Below, in pieces: positions 1 to 11,288 of a DNA stretch of 64,000 bases. Position numbers and translations under genes: made by a program. Location: NCBI GenBank assembly GCA_029204225.1, contig MU832013.1, positions 27,659 through 91,658 on the forward strand, read 5' to 3'. The notes below the pieces were generated by a model. That model was given only the letters and a program-made list of their open reading frames with translations. It searched no databases and had not been told where the DNA came from. Position 1 is the stretch's first letter. The number at the start of each line of letters is the position of its first letter. The stretch is from Diphasiastrum complanatum. Taxonomy: Eukaryota; Streptophyta; Lycopodiopsida; Lycopodiales; Lycopodiaceae.

Positions 1-47
1 TACAATTGTGAGACCTTTGTGAGTTTCAAGTCAATCAAATCTATTTC

Positions 48-2228
48 TTGTTTGTAGAAGTCACTAGTAAGATGGGATCTGCTGGAGCATACCTTCTAGA
101 AGCTAGTGAGAGGTTGAATTCTACAAATTATGCTATTTGGAAGGTTAGAATGGAGTCACTATTGATGCTCCAAGACCTTTACGAGTTCTTGATTGAAGAT
201 GAAGATGAACCTCTAGGTGCACAGGAGTTAGCTAGATACAAGAAGAGATCTAGGCTTGCACTTCATTGTGTGAAGATGAATGTGAGCAATGATTTGTTGA
301 GAGAAGTATCAGCTTGTACTAATGCTAAAGAGGCTTGGGAGTCTTTAAAATCAATCTATGAGTCTAGCAACACTTCTAGAGTTCTTATGCTTAGAAATCA
401 AATTTTGCAAAGCATGAGGAGAAGTGAGGAGAGTGCACAGGATTATGTACTCAGAATCAAGTTTCTAAATAGGGAGTTGGCTTCCATTGGAGAGAAGATT
501 CATGATGGAGAGCTTGTACAAATTGTCCTTAATGGTCTAGGAGATGACTTTGCAAATTTGGTCCAAAGTTTTGCCATCCAAGACACTTTGCCAACTATAG
601 AAAAAATTCACAGTGTATTAGTGGCTGAAGAGTGTAGGATGCTCCATGCAAAATCTAGGATGAGTTCCTTGTCATTGCAGGATGGTGATGAGAAAGCCAA
701 TTTCTCATTCAAGGGCAAAAAGAAGACCAATGGAAAGAAGAAGCATCCAAAGGAGGCCAAAGAAGAGGATGATGCATCAAGCTCAAAGGACAAGTCAAAG
801 CAAAAATGCTTCTTTTGTGGAGAGAAGGGGCATTATGCATCTGAATGCTACAAGAGGCTAAGAGCACAAGTGGAGGAGGACAAACAAGGAAACCTTGCAA
901 AGGAGGAGGAGAAGGATGAAGTAGATGTATTCTTGATGGCATCTACATCCTCACCGACAAGCAATAGCAATTCAAGAGACAATTGGTGGATTGACAGTGG
1001 GGCTAGCTCCCACATGTCTTGTGAAAAGGACTTTTTCTCAACCTTACACTCATTCAATGATGCTAAAAAGTTTGTCTTTACTGCAAATGATGAAGAGTGT
1101 AGGATAGATGGTGTTGGCACCATATCTTTGTGTCTAGAATCCTCAAAATGCATGGATCTAGAAAATGTCCTTTATGTACCATCAATCACCAAGAATATGC
1201 TTAGTGTTGGTCTACTCTTAGAAAGTGGTTTGGATGTCCACTTTAAGCATGGTGTTTGCTTCATCTTGAAGAATGATGTTTGCATTGAAAAGGGATTTAA
1301 AGATGGAAGATTGTTTAAGTTGGAAGCTAGTGTTGCTTTTGAAAGAATGAGCTTGGCAAAGGAGGAGATCACTCAAGAGGAGATCTTGGCAAAGTGTAAT
1401 TTTGCTTGCATTGAGGAGGAGCATCAAAAGGAGGAAGATCTTGAGGATCAGCCTCAAAGCATGAGAGTTCCAAGGGAGTCCTCAATGACAATGGCCGAGT
1501 CATCAAATTGCATGCAAATTGTCCATTCAAGTGTGCATCTTGCAAGGGTGGTGAGCATTGGAGAGTCTACTATCTTTGAATACTTTTTGCAAAGTAGTAG
1601 TAGACATGAGGTGACTTGTTTCTTATCTTTAAGATCCATGGTGTTTATTACTTTGTATGACAAGACAATGAAATGGGATGCTTTGAAATCTACATTTGTT
1701 GTTGATAAAGCAATTTCATTGGATAACTATTTTTGTAATAGTTTGAATAGAGTCATAAAAGATGAAACATCATTTGCTTTGGAAATCTTTGTGTCCACAT
1801 GCTTTGTGCATGATCATTCCAATGTAAGGACCAAAGATTATCCTATTTCAATGATAGGAATAATGGTAGTGTTTTGCTCTTCAAGTATAGATTGTAGAAT
1901 CTACTTGTTTTCAACCAAAGAATTTGTCAATGGTGGAAATGTGATCTTTCAAGAGTGGAATATTTGTAAACTTGAAGAAGCACCTTTGGATCAATACCTT
2001 ATTCAATTCATTGATGGTTTGGAGTCAAGTCAAGTGGAGGAGCAAGCTCAAGACCCGAGGACTCCAAGAAGAATCTTGAGTATCAAGATGGAGCCATCAA
2101 GGTTCAATCATATGGATCAAGCAAGACAAGTTGTCTTTGGCAACATTATTTATGCACTTAATATTTTAATTGATGTATCTTCAAGTGCACAAAATGCCTT
2201 GGAATCCATGGCTTGGCATGATGTTTAG
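48..2228 (+). CDS. Gag-protease polyprotein of a copia-type element with an unusual C-terminal region
   Basis: The open frame has 726 codons; the better start may be the ATG at 72, whose product begins MGSAGAYLLEASERLN. Residues about 20-190 resemble the copia Gag (UBN2) domain. A lysine-rich linker leads to a zinc knuckle, CFFCGEKGHYASEC (nt 807-848, CX2CX4HX4C), then a retropepsin-like active site, WWIDSGASSHM (about residue 313). The protease domain runs to about residue 425. The last roughly 300 residues are not a normal integrase: no LWHKRLGH-type motif and no DDE core is visible. A stretch ending in VNGGNVIFQEW vaguely recalls the C-terminal part of copia integrase. I infer that in-frame deletions removed most of pol but left the frame open. 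Its intactness contrasts with every other element here. Confidence 0.8.
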   Translation: MFVEVTSKMGSAGAYLLEASERLNSTNYAIWKVRMESLLMLQDLYEFLIEDEDEPLGAQELARYKKRSRLALHCVKMNVSNDLLREVSACTNAKEAWESLKSIYESSNTSRVLMLRNQILQSMRRSEESAQDYVLRIKFLNRELASIGEKIHDGELVQIVLNGLGDDFANLVQSFAIQDTLPTIEKIHSVLVAEECRMLHAKSRMSSLSLQDGDEKANFSFKGKKKTNGKKKHPKEAKEEDDASSSKDKSKQKCFFCGEKGHYASECYKRLRAQVEEDKQGNLAKEEEKDEVDVFLMASTSSPTSNSNSRDNWWIDSGASSHMSCEKDFFSTLHSFNDAKKFVFTANDEECRIDGVGTISLCLESSKCMDLENVLYVPSITKNMLSVGLLLESGLDVHFKHGVCFILKNDVCIEKGFKDGRLFKLEASVAFERMSLAKEEITQEEILAKCNFACIEEEHQKEEDLEDQPQSMRVPRESSMTMAESSNCMQIVHSSVHLARVVSIGESTIFEYFLQSSSRHEVTCFLSLRSMVFITLYDKTMKWDALKSTFVVDKAISLDNYFCNSLNRVIKDETSFALEIFVSTCFVHDHSNVRTKDYPISMIGIMVVFCSSSIDCRIYLFSTKEFVNGGNVIFQEWNICKLEEAPLDQYLIQFIDGLESSQVEEQAQDPRTPRRILSIKMEPSRFNHMDQARQVVFGNIIYALNILIDVSSSAQNALESMAWHDV

Positions 2229-2423
2229 TTTTGAAGTGTGCTACATGTATATAGACACATTTATGGAACATCTTGTAAGGGATCCTCTAAGAGGTGGTGA
2301 AAGATCCTTCATGGACATCATTCTCTATTGGAGTCTCAAAAGTTCCTTCTTTGTAGCTGGATTTTTTAGACACTTCTAAAAGCTTTCATTGATCTATCAA
2401 GAGAGTTGTAAATAGATCAAGCT

Positions 2424-3080
2424 AAATTTGAGGAGGAGTGTGCAGAATTGCCAAAAATTGGCAAATCTAGCTTGATCAAAAACCATGTAGAATAGTGTAA
2501 ATTGTGTACACAAGTGGGTCCCACACATGTGAGGCCATGGTGCCACATGGGAAACCCATCCTAATGTAGGTTAGGTCAATTCAAGAGAGTTGGTCATGTC
2601 TATTTGGTGGTCATCCCTACTTTATAGGACCTACACCTAAGTTTAAGGTGAAAATTTGACCAACTAGCTACCTACCAAGCATAACTCTAGGAAATAGACT
2701 AGGGTTTCATTTTAGGTCAAGGAGAGTGAGTTAACTTCCTTATTACATGCTGGAAATCCACCTAACTTCAAGAAGGATGTCGAATTTGCTATGTATTCCC
2801 TCTCTCCATAGTGAGAAGATAGAAAATTTTTGGAGCTCATTGGCAATCTCAAGTTAGTTCACTATGTACATTGAGTTTTTGTGATCCAAATGAAACCAAA
2901 TCAATTTCTACTTGTTTCTCAGGTTGAAGGCCGTACTACAGCCTGTAGTACACACGTGTGGGCTCGGATTTCAATGTTTATCAATGCTTTTGATTGTTAA
3001 TGCTTGTTGTTTGTCAAATTGCCAATCTAGATCAACTTTTTTGTGTCTAGTTTTTTGATAGATTGTTAAGCAAGCATCCA
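2424..3080 (+). repeat. Polypurine tract and putative 3' LTR of the copia-type element
   Basis: After the stop codon a purine-rich run, GAGGAGGAGTG (about 2430-2440), is followed at 2441 by TGCAGAATTGCC, a plausible LTR start. The end is not defined. A partly similar sequence (TTGCCAATCTAGATCAA, near 3020) lies before the gypsy segment. The other LTR is outside the window, so the boundary could not be checked by pairing. Confidence 0.45.
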
Positions 3081-3134
3081 ATCACTCTTGTGGATCTTTT
3101 GTAGATCCATTTATGGTCCTAAAGTACAGTACTT

Positions 3135-3282
3135 TCACAATGCGGTTACGAAGAAAGACCATTTTCCCTTGTCTTTAACGACCCAAATATTAGAGGAAAT
3201 GGTAGGAGCTGAAGCTTTCAGCTTCTTGGATGGATTCAACCGTTATTTTCTTGTTCAAATAGCCTCTGAAGATAAACATTAA
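3135..3282 (+). pseudogene. Gypsy reverse transcriptase N-terminal remnant
   Basis: The translation contains NAVTKKDHFPLSL and FSFLDGFNRYFLVQIA, the N-terminal RT motifs of Ty3/gypsy pol (KDHFPLP and FLDGYSGYNQ in intact relatives). It stops at 3280-3282. The catalytic YxDD block is missing: the next recognisable sequence is the start of RNase H, so several hundred bases were deleted. Confidence 0.8.
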
Positions 3283-3284
3283 AC

Positions 3285-3350
3285 GGCCTTTGAGGAGTTG
3301 AAAATAGCCCTCACCATGGCCTTTGAGGAGTTGAAAACAGCCCTCACCAC
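3285..3350 (+). repeat. 33-bp direct duplication at the RT/RNase H deletion junction
   Basis: Units 3285-3317 and 3318-3350 are nearly identical, each starting GGCCTTTGAGGAGTTGAAAA and encoding AFEELK(I/T)ALT. This is the linker that precedes RNase H in gypsy pol. The duplication is a multiple of three and sits exactly where RT is deleted, so it probably arose with the deletion. Confidence 0.85.
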
Positions 3351-5121
3351 GGCTCTCATACTCCGCTCACCAGATTACACAAAAGAGTTTCATGTGCATA
3401 CTGACGCAAGTATGCATGCCATTGGAGGTCTTCTTGCGCAATCGGACGAGTATGGCAAAGACTTTCCCATACGTTTCTTGAGCAGGCAACTGGTGCCTGC
3501 TCAAGTAAACTACACAACTACCGAGAGAGAAGCATTGGCGATGGTCTATGCAGTACAACAACTACGACATTATTTATTAGGCCAGACCTTTGCTTTCTTC
3601 ACAGACCATCAAGCCCTTCTATATATCGTTAATAAGTCCTGTAAGACAGGACACATAGCTCGATGGCTGCTGATTTTGGAGGAATTTAATTTCCGTGTAG
3701 TCATTCAGAAAGGGACCCAACATTTCATGGCGGACCACCTTTCCAGACTACCAAGTGCTGAAAAAGCAACTGCACCAGTCAATGATGATCTCCCTAATGC
3801 ATGCCTTATTCAAATCGATGCTACACCCTTATGGGCTGAGGAGATCACTCAGTTCCTCACAACAGGAAGACTAAAAGAAGGCCTGAGTACAACGGAAAAA
3901 AGAAGTTTTTTAATAAAAGCAGCACCCTTTTAGTTAATAGCAGGACAACTCTACAAAAGTGGCATTGATGGCATTATTCGACAATGTGTTTATGAATCTG
4001 AAATACGACTGATAATATCTCAGACTCATGAGGGCATTGGGGGTGGCCACTTTTTTGCTGAAGCCACAGCGAAGATTATCCTTCGAGCAGGATTGTTGTG
4101 GCCATCTTTGTTTAAGGACACATTTGTTCTCATTAAAGCGTGTGATGTTTGTCAACGAGCAAAGAAAAATACCAAAGCAGACTTCACGCCACTGACTCCC
4201 ATTATAGAAGGCGAAGCCTTCCATAAGTGGGGGATTGACTTTGTTGGACCAATCAGTCCAGCAGCAAAACACACCCAAGCTCGCTACATCCTCATAGCCA
4301 CAGATTATGCCACTAAGTGAGTTGAGGCTCGAGCAACGAAGGACGCCAACGTAAAAACAGTCGCACGTTTTTTTTACGAAAACATTATTACACGTTTTGG
4401 CTGTCCCATAGAGCTAGTTAGTGACCGTGGCACACATTTTTTAGATGATGTCGTTGATAACCTCCTACGCCATTACTTTGTCGTTCACAGAAAAAGTACC
4501 CCGTACTACCCTAGATATAATGGCCAGGCTGAATCAACTAACAAGATGATATGTAAAATTTTGACTAAGATAGTTTAAACCAGTCGTTCTGATTGGGAAA
4601 CAAAACTTTTTTCAGCTGTTTGGGCTTACCGCACCACCCCGAAGAAAGCCACTGGGTGGGTTACCCCTTTTCACTTAGTATATGGTCAAGAGGCGGTAAT
4701 GCCAGTCGAATTCTTAGTCCCATCATTACGAGTCATGGAAGCTTTTTCAACAGATCTCTGTGAAAAAGCTGCAATCGAACAACAACTCAAAACCATGCTA
4801 TTTACGTTAGCCCAGTTATGCGAGACGAGACTAATATCTTATCACGCACCACTAGTTAACAAACGACGCCAAAAGGCATGGCATGACCGTCACCTGCGCA
4901 ATAAAGATCTACACTTAGCTGACCATGTGCTTATTTATACATCAAAGAAGCATCCCGGCAATTTGAAGTTCAGAAGTGAGGGGCCATACATTATCGATAA
5001 AATTTTTCCTAATGGTGCAGTCCAATTACAAACACTTGATGGGATACTCCTAGACACTGTCGTAAACGGTGGTCGTCTACGGCGGTATTACGAAGAGTTG
5101 TTCTTTGTTGGCCCACTTTAA
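3298..5121 (+). pseudogene. Gypsy RNase H and integrase, interrupted by stops
   Basis: RNase H is recognisable at 3390-3730: HVHTDASMHAIGG, NYTTTEREALAMVYAVQQ and FFTDHQALLYIV. The integrase follows: zinc-binding H...H...CDVCQRA (around 4030-4160), then the core with WGIDFVGP, VSDRGTHF and a GQAES block near 4525-4540 supplying the D, D and E positions. A C-terminal region with RSEGPYIIDKI and DTVVNGGRLRRYYEELF reaches the stop at 5119. In-frame stops at 3931 (TAG), 4318 (TGA) and 4576 (TAA) prevent a full product. Confidence 0.88.
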
Positions 5122-5443
5122 CATCTTTTCCCTAGTATATATTCTACATTTTTCTTTATTTTATTATTTTTATTTTATCGCTTGTAATTCTTATTTTGCA
5201 TGCCTGTTTTCACCTAGTTATTTGTTTATACTTCATATCATTACTTTTGTATTTTCTATGCATTCTCTTTTTTCTGTACATACTCATGGGTCATGGATGT
5301 TCTAGATCAACAAAGGAGACACTACACAATAGGAAATGATATTCACACTTTAGTCAGACATACAAACATCCCTGGGGATACACTCTTTTTTTAAGAACTT
5401 CTACTCTGGGCCACAATCATATTTTTCCCTTGAAGTTCTTCAC
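5122..5443 (+). other. Spacer between gypsy-1 pol and its downstream ORF region
   Basis: T-rich sequence with no recognisable coding motif. It separates the integrase stop from the next open frames on the same strand. Confidence 0.5.
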
Positions 5444-7746
5444 TTGCATAAAACAGATCCATTCTTTCATGTTAAGGTTTTGTCAAATCTCAACCGAAAT
5501 GCTTCTGTCAAATCTCAACCGAAGCACTTTCCTCACATCTCGACCGGAGCACAGGCCCAACAAGTCCACACACTGGACACGTCGCAATATTTTGATGCTG
5601 CGGACTTGATGTTAATAAGCGACGATGAGCCAGAAAAGGTGGAGCAACCAGGAAGAAGTCTGACCCCTCCACTAACCACCACCACCACCACAATAATTAT
5701 TAACATCATCCCTCCACTCCTTTCACCTCCACCTCCATCTTTAGCACTGACACAACGCTTATTTTTTGGTTTAGCCTCACCATCCCACACTTCAGATCAG
5801 TACCCAACTCTCACTAACCTTGAAAAGCTCACTGAATCAGCCAAGCGCTCGATGATAGGCCTATCCGAAACGAGTTACCTCATGCATTGGTTGGTGAGCC
5901 AGTATCAAGTGCTCGAGAGCAAGGTCCAACATCAAGACCAATAAATTGTGCGATATCAAAGGCTGGCCAAAGAAAAAGAGGAAGAGACAATGGAAACCAG
6001 ATCCGTGATGGTCGGACAGAAATCCACTTTGGAAGAGGTCCAACAACAACTGAAGCACCAGATGATCCAAATTGACCAAGTACGAGATGGATCATTGGGT
6101 ACAATGACAGTCGATGCTCCTCTAGTCAAGCTCGAGGACATTCAATTCTAGGCCCCACTGGCCTCAGCCATCCGGATGGAGCAATACGTGCGGCTAATCC
6201 AAAGAACGAGAAGCCAAAAAGAAAAAATTTCAAAACATTGTGGCCAAATAAGAGAAGATCATCCTGGAGTCCCAAAAGTAGCTGGAAGAAACCATGAAGG
6301 CCCTACAACAAGTCTTGGACAAGGTGAACCAATTATGGGACACGACGTGCAAGGTCCAGGTTGGTGCTCAAGTAACGAAGCCACGGGACGATGATGGGAA
6401 TGATGGAGCAGGGAATCAAGGCGGGCGAACCCATCCTTCAGACTGTAGCTCGGGATCGGGTGGCCAGAGAGCCGAGGTTGCTTCCAAAACTTTTCCCCGA
6501 CCCCCTCCCACTTTCAACCCCTCCTTCTACTCTACTTTCAACTTTTTCGAAACATTCATTCCAACTTATCCGATTCTTTTATCTTCCCTCTCTCCATCGC
6601 CTCCTAGCAAAATAATGGGCCCATCAAAAGGCCCAGATGACACCTACAAAGTCCGACGGGACAAGTTCCTCCAACAACTCCACTCCCCCGGTGCGGCATA
6701 TAACTTGCTGACCCCACCTCCTCCTAAACCTATCACCCCCGCACCCCTCTCTCCAAATCATTCCATCCATGACCTTCCAAAAACTAACACAGACATGGGG
6801 GGTGATGATGACTTCTTGGCGGATCAACCAGAGACAAGAAGATTCTCGCCCATGCAAGACACGAGCGCAACTGAGCCGTCGACAAGTGAGCGAGCAAAAG
6901 AGAAAGATACGGGCACCAAGGCCCTAGATGATTATCTGGCAAGGCCATCCCAGCCGCGTAGGACAACTTTCCCTACCAGGCCCAGAGGCAAATTGGCTGA
7001 TACATGGGAATCAAAAAAGTTTGAAAGAAATTACCCTCCCAACATGAGGGGAGGCAGAGAGGACATCGATCAAAGCCAATACTCCACCAGGGCCGAGATC
7101 ATTGTCGCGCTACAACCGCAACCAGAATGGCGGAATAAAGTTCTGAAGGATAGCAGGCAACTTCAAGAGTATTTGAAGGCATTGGCATGGAAGCGAGTGG
7201 ATCCTTTCCATGCCACTCAAATGCAGAAACCCATGGCCGGTGGAAAAGTTGCGAGTAGAGTTGGTAAACTGGCCAGTCATCCCGGGAATTTCAGAGAGAA
7301 CCACCCCGGATGATTTGAGGATGTAGTTACTCGACTTCGGGCATAAATACAAATCAATTGCCGATCTTTGCATGCATGAAAGTGCCGAATATTGCAGATC
7401 CATGGCCTTTCTGATGCAGCAAGATTGTTTATAGGATCGAGTCTTGGATCCCATCAAAATCAACCCAAATGTAGCCCTCCAGTCGAAAGACGACCATGAA
7501 ATGAAGGCCAGAATATACTACAGAACGGCCTTCATGTCGTCACGCTATGTGACCATGGTGGAATACTGGCATGAAATGGGATTTGTGGAGAAGATAAGAG
7601 AATATCTGGGGCCCCTCAATTTCAAAAGTAAGCTCCGCTTCCAAGTTTTTGAAGCCCTAGGACGAAAGATGGGCGAACGAAAGCAAACGGCACGACGACG
7701 AGGCGAGCAGGACTCGCAAGAAGTTCTCAAGAGGGCTGGTATGTAG
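5444..7746 (+). pseudogene. Additional ORF region downstream of integrase in gypsy element 1
   Basis: Several open frames follow pol on the same strand: 5444-5944, 5948-6151, 6294-7313 and 7444-7746. The first is rich in Pro/Thr/Ser with SDDEPEKVEQPG; the second is a short Gln/Glu-rich stretch that could form a coiled coil; the third (339 codons) is proline-rich, then basic. None matches a family I recognise. They are probably one decayed gene split by stops and shifts. The position between integrase and the polypurine tract is where some plant gypsy lineages carry an extra ORF, and gypsy element 2 has a comparable region. It could also be captured host sequence. Confidence 0.5.
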
Positions 7747-7890
7747 CGGCCAATTGAGAGACTATCAATTTGAAGAATAAGTTTTGCAGACAATAAGCAC
7801 CTGGTTTTACGGAATTGAACGAAGATCCACGCTTTTCCAAGTGCCAAGCGGAAGACATCACCGGTGTTGCAGTGGGTCCTGCAACAGATT

Positions 7891-8790
7891 AGGGGTGGAT
7901 AATGTTAGCATTACCAGAGAATCCCCTGATGTCGAGCCAGGCTGAAGACACAAGTTATCTCTCACCCATGATCGAGGAGGTCTCAGAAGGAGGAGAGCAG
8001 AAGAAGCTGAGAGCCGAGCATGAGAGCCGAGGAAGTACTAGCTAGGAAGACAGTGAGTTATCTATGTGAGCCTACATGGTGTATCCCAAAGAAGGAATGA
8101 CCATGTAGGAGCTAGTCATATTTTCTAGGCTTTGTAAATAAATGTAGACCCCCCTTAAATTAGTTAGAGTGAGCCACCTTTTGATGGTGACCTTTAATGG
8201 AAGGGCAAATTCCACATGTAATTTCTAATTTGATGGAATTGCCACTTGGGCTCCACATGGGCAGCCTTCTTACTTATTTAAGGGGCCCCCTGTCTTGTGA
8301 GGGAGCTTTGAGTGTATTGTCAAATTCTCTTGAGCAAATAAAGAGGATCCTCCACGAGTTGTTGATGATTGCTAAGCTCCTCCTTGTTCATGGCAATGTT
8401 CTTGAGTGAAATTTCTATGAGCATGCTTGAATTTCTTGCATTGTGGATTAACTAGTTTCTTGTTTTCTAGTTTCTTGCTTAGTTGTGGATTAGAATTCAC
8501 TTCTTGTTTATGGAATAAGGTAGAAATCAGCACTCAAGTAAACTAAATAGGTTGGTTTGTGGTGTAGATCTTGCGTACTCTCTTACAGCCCAGTTCTTGA
8601 TTGTTCTTGAGCAATCTAAGCATCAAGAAATGAGTGTTTCTTGATTCTTAGACTGTTAAATGCTGCTAGGGATCTAGTTTCTTGTTTCTTGAATCTTGTT
8701 TCTTGTTTCAGTAGTTAATCTTGTCTTTGATTATTTTCTGATTCAGTAGATAGTGGTAGGATTGCTCCCTGTTCTAAAACGTTGATCCTC
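7891..8790 (+). repeat. Polypurine tract and 3' LTR of gypsy element 1
   Basis: A purine run, AGGGGTGGATAA (7891-7902), is followed by TGTTAGCATTACC at 7903, a typical PPT-LTR junction. The same form (GGGGGATAA then TG) precedes the inverted gypsy LTR at 52771. Inside are a TATA-like TTATTTAAGG (about 8274) and an AATAAAG signal (about 8337), as expected of an LTR. The right end near 8790 is a guess. Confidence 0.6.
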
Positions 8791-9053
8791 TTGAGCTAAA
8801 GATGGTTACATGGCTGGTTTCTGCATGTAGCTGAGCATCGAAACCGTGTCTCCCACTGACAGGCTGGGAAATCCATGTTGAAATCGAGGTGACGCTTCCG
8901 CTTGTAACTGTTCTAATAAGAAGAAAAACCATAAAGTACCGTAACTAAAGAAGAGGTAAGAAAACATAAGAACCGTGTTCATAGATTCAGAGAATCTATG
9001 AGCAATAAACTTTATAAGCCTGATGTTCATCAGGATAGCCAATGGATTTACAT

Positions 9054-10069
9054 TTATTTGACCCTCTCGTCCAACTTCTTCCTAAGCCTTTTAGGAACAT
9101 GAATGAAACATATACAACCAAAGATCTTTAAATGGTTGACACTCTGCTTGTTTCCGTGCCATACTTCATAAGGAGTCTTGTTGTTGACAACTTTACTGCT
9201 GGATCTGTCCTGTACATAATAGGATGTGGCAGTAGCTTCTGCCCAGAACTTCGCACGTAAGTGCGATTGATGTAGCATGGATCTAATTGAGTTTAGAAGC
9301 GTTCGATTCTTCCATTCTGCAATTCCGTTTTGCTGAGGCATGTAGGAAGTTGCAAATTGTCTTCGAATGCCATGTTCAGCTAGATAGTCGAATATCTCAT
9401 TGGAGATGTATTCATCGCCCCCATCAGTTCGGAGTGCTTTTACCTTATTAGATGTTTGGGTCTCGGCCATGGCCTTGAATCTTTTGAAGCATTTAAAGGC
9501 TTCTAAATTATGCTTTATGAACATGACTGTTGACCACCTAGAATAATCATCTGTGAAGGCGATAAAATATAGTGCATTTCCTAAGGATGGAGTTGGCATT
9601 GGACCACAAAGATCGCTATGTACAATATCTAATACATGTTTTGTCTTAATGGAATGTGTTTTGGGAAATCTGCTTCTAAAGTGTTTGCCATGATACAAAA
9701 TTCACAAAGAAATGATTTCCTTTATAGTGAAAGAGGGAAATATGATCCATCAACTAAATTATTAGACCGCATGTAAGAAAGTGATCTTGTATTCTCGTGT
9801 CCAAATCGATCGAGCCACATTAAGGCTTGATTATTTATAATTTCTTTTGAAGTACCAACTAATGCAACTGAGTCTGATAATACATATAAATTCCCGACTC
9901 TAGTGTAGGTACTCAAAGTAGCATCTTCATCGAAGTTTGGACATTGTTCGGATGAGAAGGCATTAGTGTAGCCCTCATTAGTTATCTTAGAAATTGATAA
10001 CGGTTTCTTGGATAACCGAGGTACGTGAAGAACATTTGGAACAGTGATAGAAAGATTGTTCTTCAACAA
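9054..10069 (-). pseudogene. Copia pre-integrase and integrase
   Basis: Two open frames, 9722-10069 and 9054-9698, separated by stops. The first has the end of protease (VPNVLHVPRLSKKPLS) and a pre-integrase motif, MWLDRFGHENTRSL. The second holds the integrase core: IVHSDLCGP, RTDGGDEYISNEIFDYL and PQQNGIAEWKNRT provide the D, D and E blocks, followed by FWAEATATSYYV and LKIFGCICFIHVP. The core looks complete but lies in a separate frame from gag. Confidence 0.88.
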
Positions 10070-10186
10070 AATATTGACTGTTACTTTTTCTTAAACATGG
10101 ATGGTGCTTGAATCTCCGAGGTAGATGAACTACTCTCTGGTACAAGCTTCGTATTCAGTAAGCCACTCCTTTCGGGAAGTCATGTG

Positions 10187-11146
10187 CTATGTTGCGCCAC
10201 TATCCAGATACCAGCAGTCATAGTCTTTGCCGCTACTATTGTAAGCCATCAATAAATCTGATCGTTTGTCTTCGTCAGAGGGCTCCTCCTTAAATTCCAT
10301 CGCATTTGTGGAGTTGGGTTGTTGTTGTTGTTGTTGCTTCTTTGTCTTGTTGTAAATTTGGATATGACACTCTTTGATGTCGTGGTTAACTCTCATGCAA
10401 TACCTGCAAAAGAATTTCTTGCATGACCCACTGCTCTCGGACTGAGTGTGAGGCTTCTGCTGCTGCTGCACTTGATTCTTGGCCTTGGAATTGTTTTTCT
10501 TCTTGGTGAACATGGCCAAGGACTTGTCTTTGGACAAATTGTTGGTCTTTCTTCGTATTTCTTCTTGAAGAAGATGACCGATCAGCTTTTGAAGTGTCAG
10601 GTCAGGCTGTGTGGCCACGACAAAGTGTTCATAGGACTTTGGTAAAGAAGAAAGCAAGGTCATAACATCGTCGTCATCTTGAATAGCACATCCCACAACA
10701 GATAATTGATCCAATAAGGAGTTGAAGCTGCTGATGTGGGAAGTGATGGCTGTAGAATCAAACATTCTCAATGTAAAGAACTTCATTCTAAGGTGCAACC
10801 TAGTGGTCACATTTTGAGTCTCGTACATATTAGACAACAACTCTAGTGCTTCCTTGGACCTGCATGTGGTAACGTGGGATATTTGGGAGTCGGCTAGATT
10901 CAGCGTGATCGATGCTAGGGCCTTATAATCTTTGATCTTCCATGCCTTACATTTTTCTAGATCAACGTCTTCTGGTTTTGGGTCAAACCCGTCTGCAACA
11001 TCCCAAAGTTCTCTATTTATCAACATTATCCAGAGTTTTAACTTCCATATGTAGAAGTTAGAATCGTTGAATCTATCAATGACTCTAACTTCGTTGGATG
11101 AAGAAGATGAAGTGTTACTGGTAAGAGACATGTTGACAATAATCAA
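10187..11146 (-). pseudogene. Copia Gag with zinc knuckle and protease start
   Basis: An open frame of 319 codons. Residues about 20-190 match copia Gag (FNDSNFYIWKLKLW near the start). A zinc knuckle, CRYCMRVNHDIKEC, fits CX2CX4HX4C. The frame ends at the protease active site YLDSGAT, after which a stop breaks it. A poly-Gln run, encoded by GTT repeats on the + strand near 10320, follows the knuckle. Confidence 0.9.
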
Positions 11147-11276
11147 AAAATAGAATAACCTCTTGGTTTATTTAATTAGACTATGATACCTGCTGAAGGA
11201 TGCGCAACACTGATAGGGTAGAACAGAATGCTTTGATGCCTACTAATGGATGCACAACACTGATAGAACGTGATAA

Positions 11277-11286
11277 TCTGATACCA
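11277..11286 (-). other. Primer-binding site (tRNA-iMet type)
   Basis: The minus strand reads TGGTATCAGA, the core of the usual copia primer-binding site complementary to initiator tRNA-Met. It lies two bases inside the putative 5' LTR end. Confidence 0.75.
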
Positions 11287-11288
11287 CT

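Larger units (their letters stand above)
1..3080 (+). mobile_element. Ty1/copia-type element, non-autonomous looking, 5' end outside window
   Basis: The stretch holds one long gag-protease reading frame, a purine-rich tract and the start of a putative 3' LTR. The 5' LTR and primer-binding site would lie before base 1. No integrase catalytic core, reverse transcriptase or RNase H is recognisable between the protease and the LTR, so the element would depend on enzymes made elsewhere. The right boundary is approximate, because gypsy coding sequence begins by about 3135 and I cannot see the LTR end. Confidence 0.75.
3088..8790 (+). mobile_element. Ty3/gypsy element 1 (decayed, 5' part missing)
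   Basis: Order on the + strand is RT remnant, RNase H, integrase, extra ORF region, polypurine tract, 3' LTR. Gag, protease and most of RT are missing. Three in-frame stops (3931, 4318, 4576) interrupt pol. The pol sequence is clearly related to gypsy element 2 at 57-59.6 kb, with the same order of motifs and an additional ORF region after the integrase. Confidence 0.85.
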
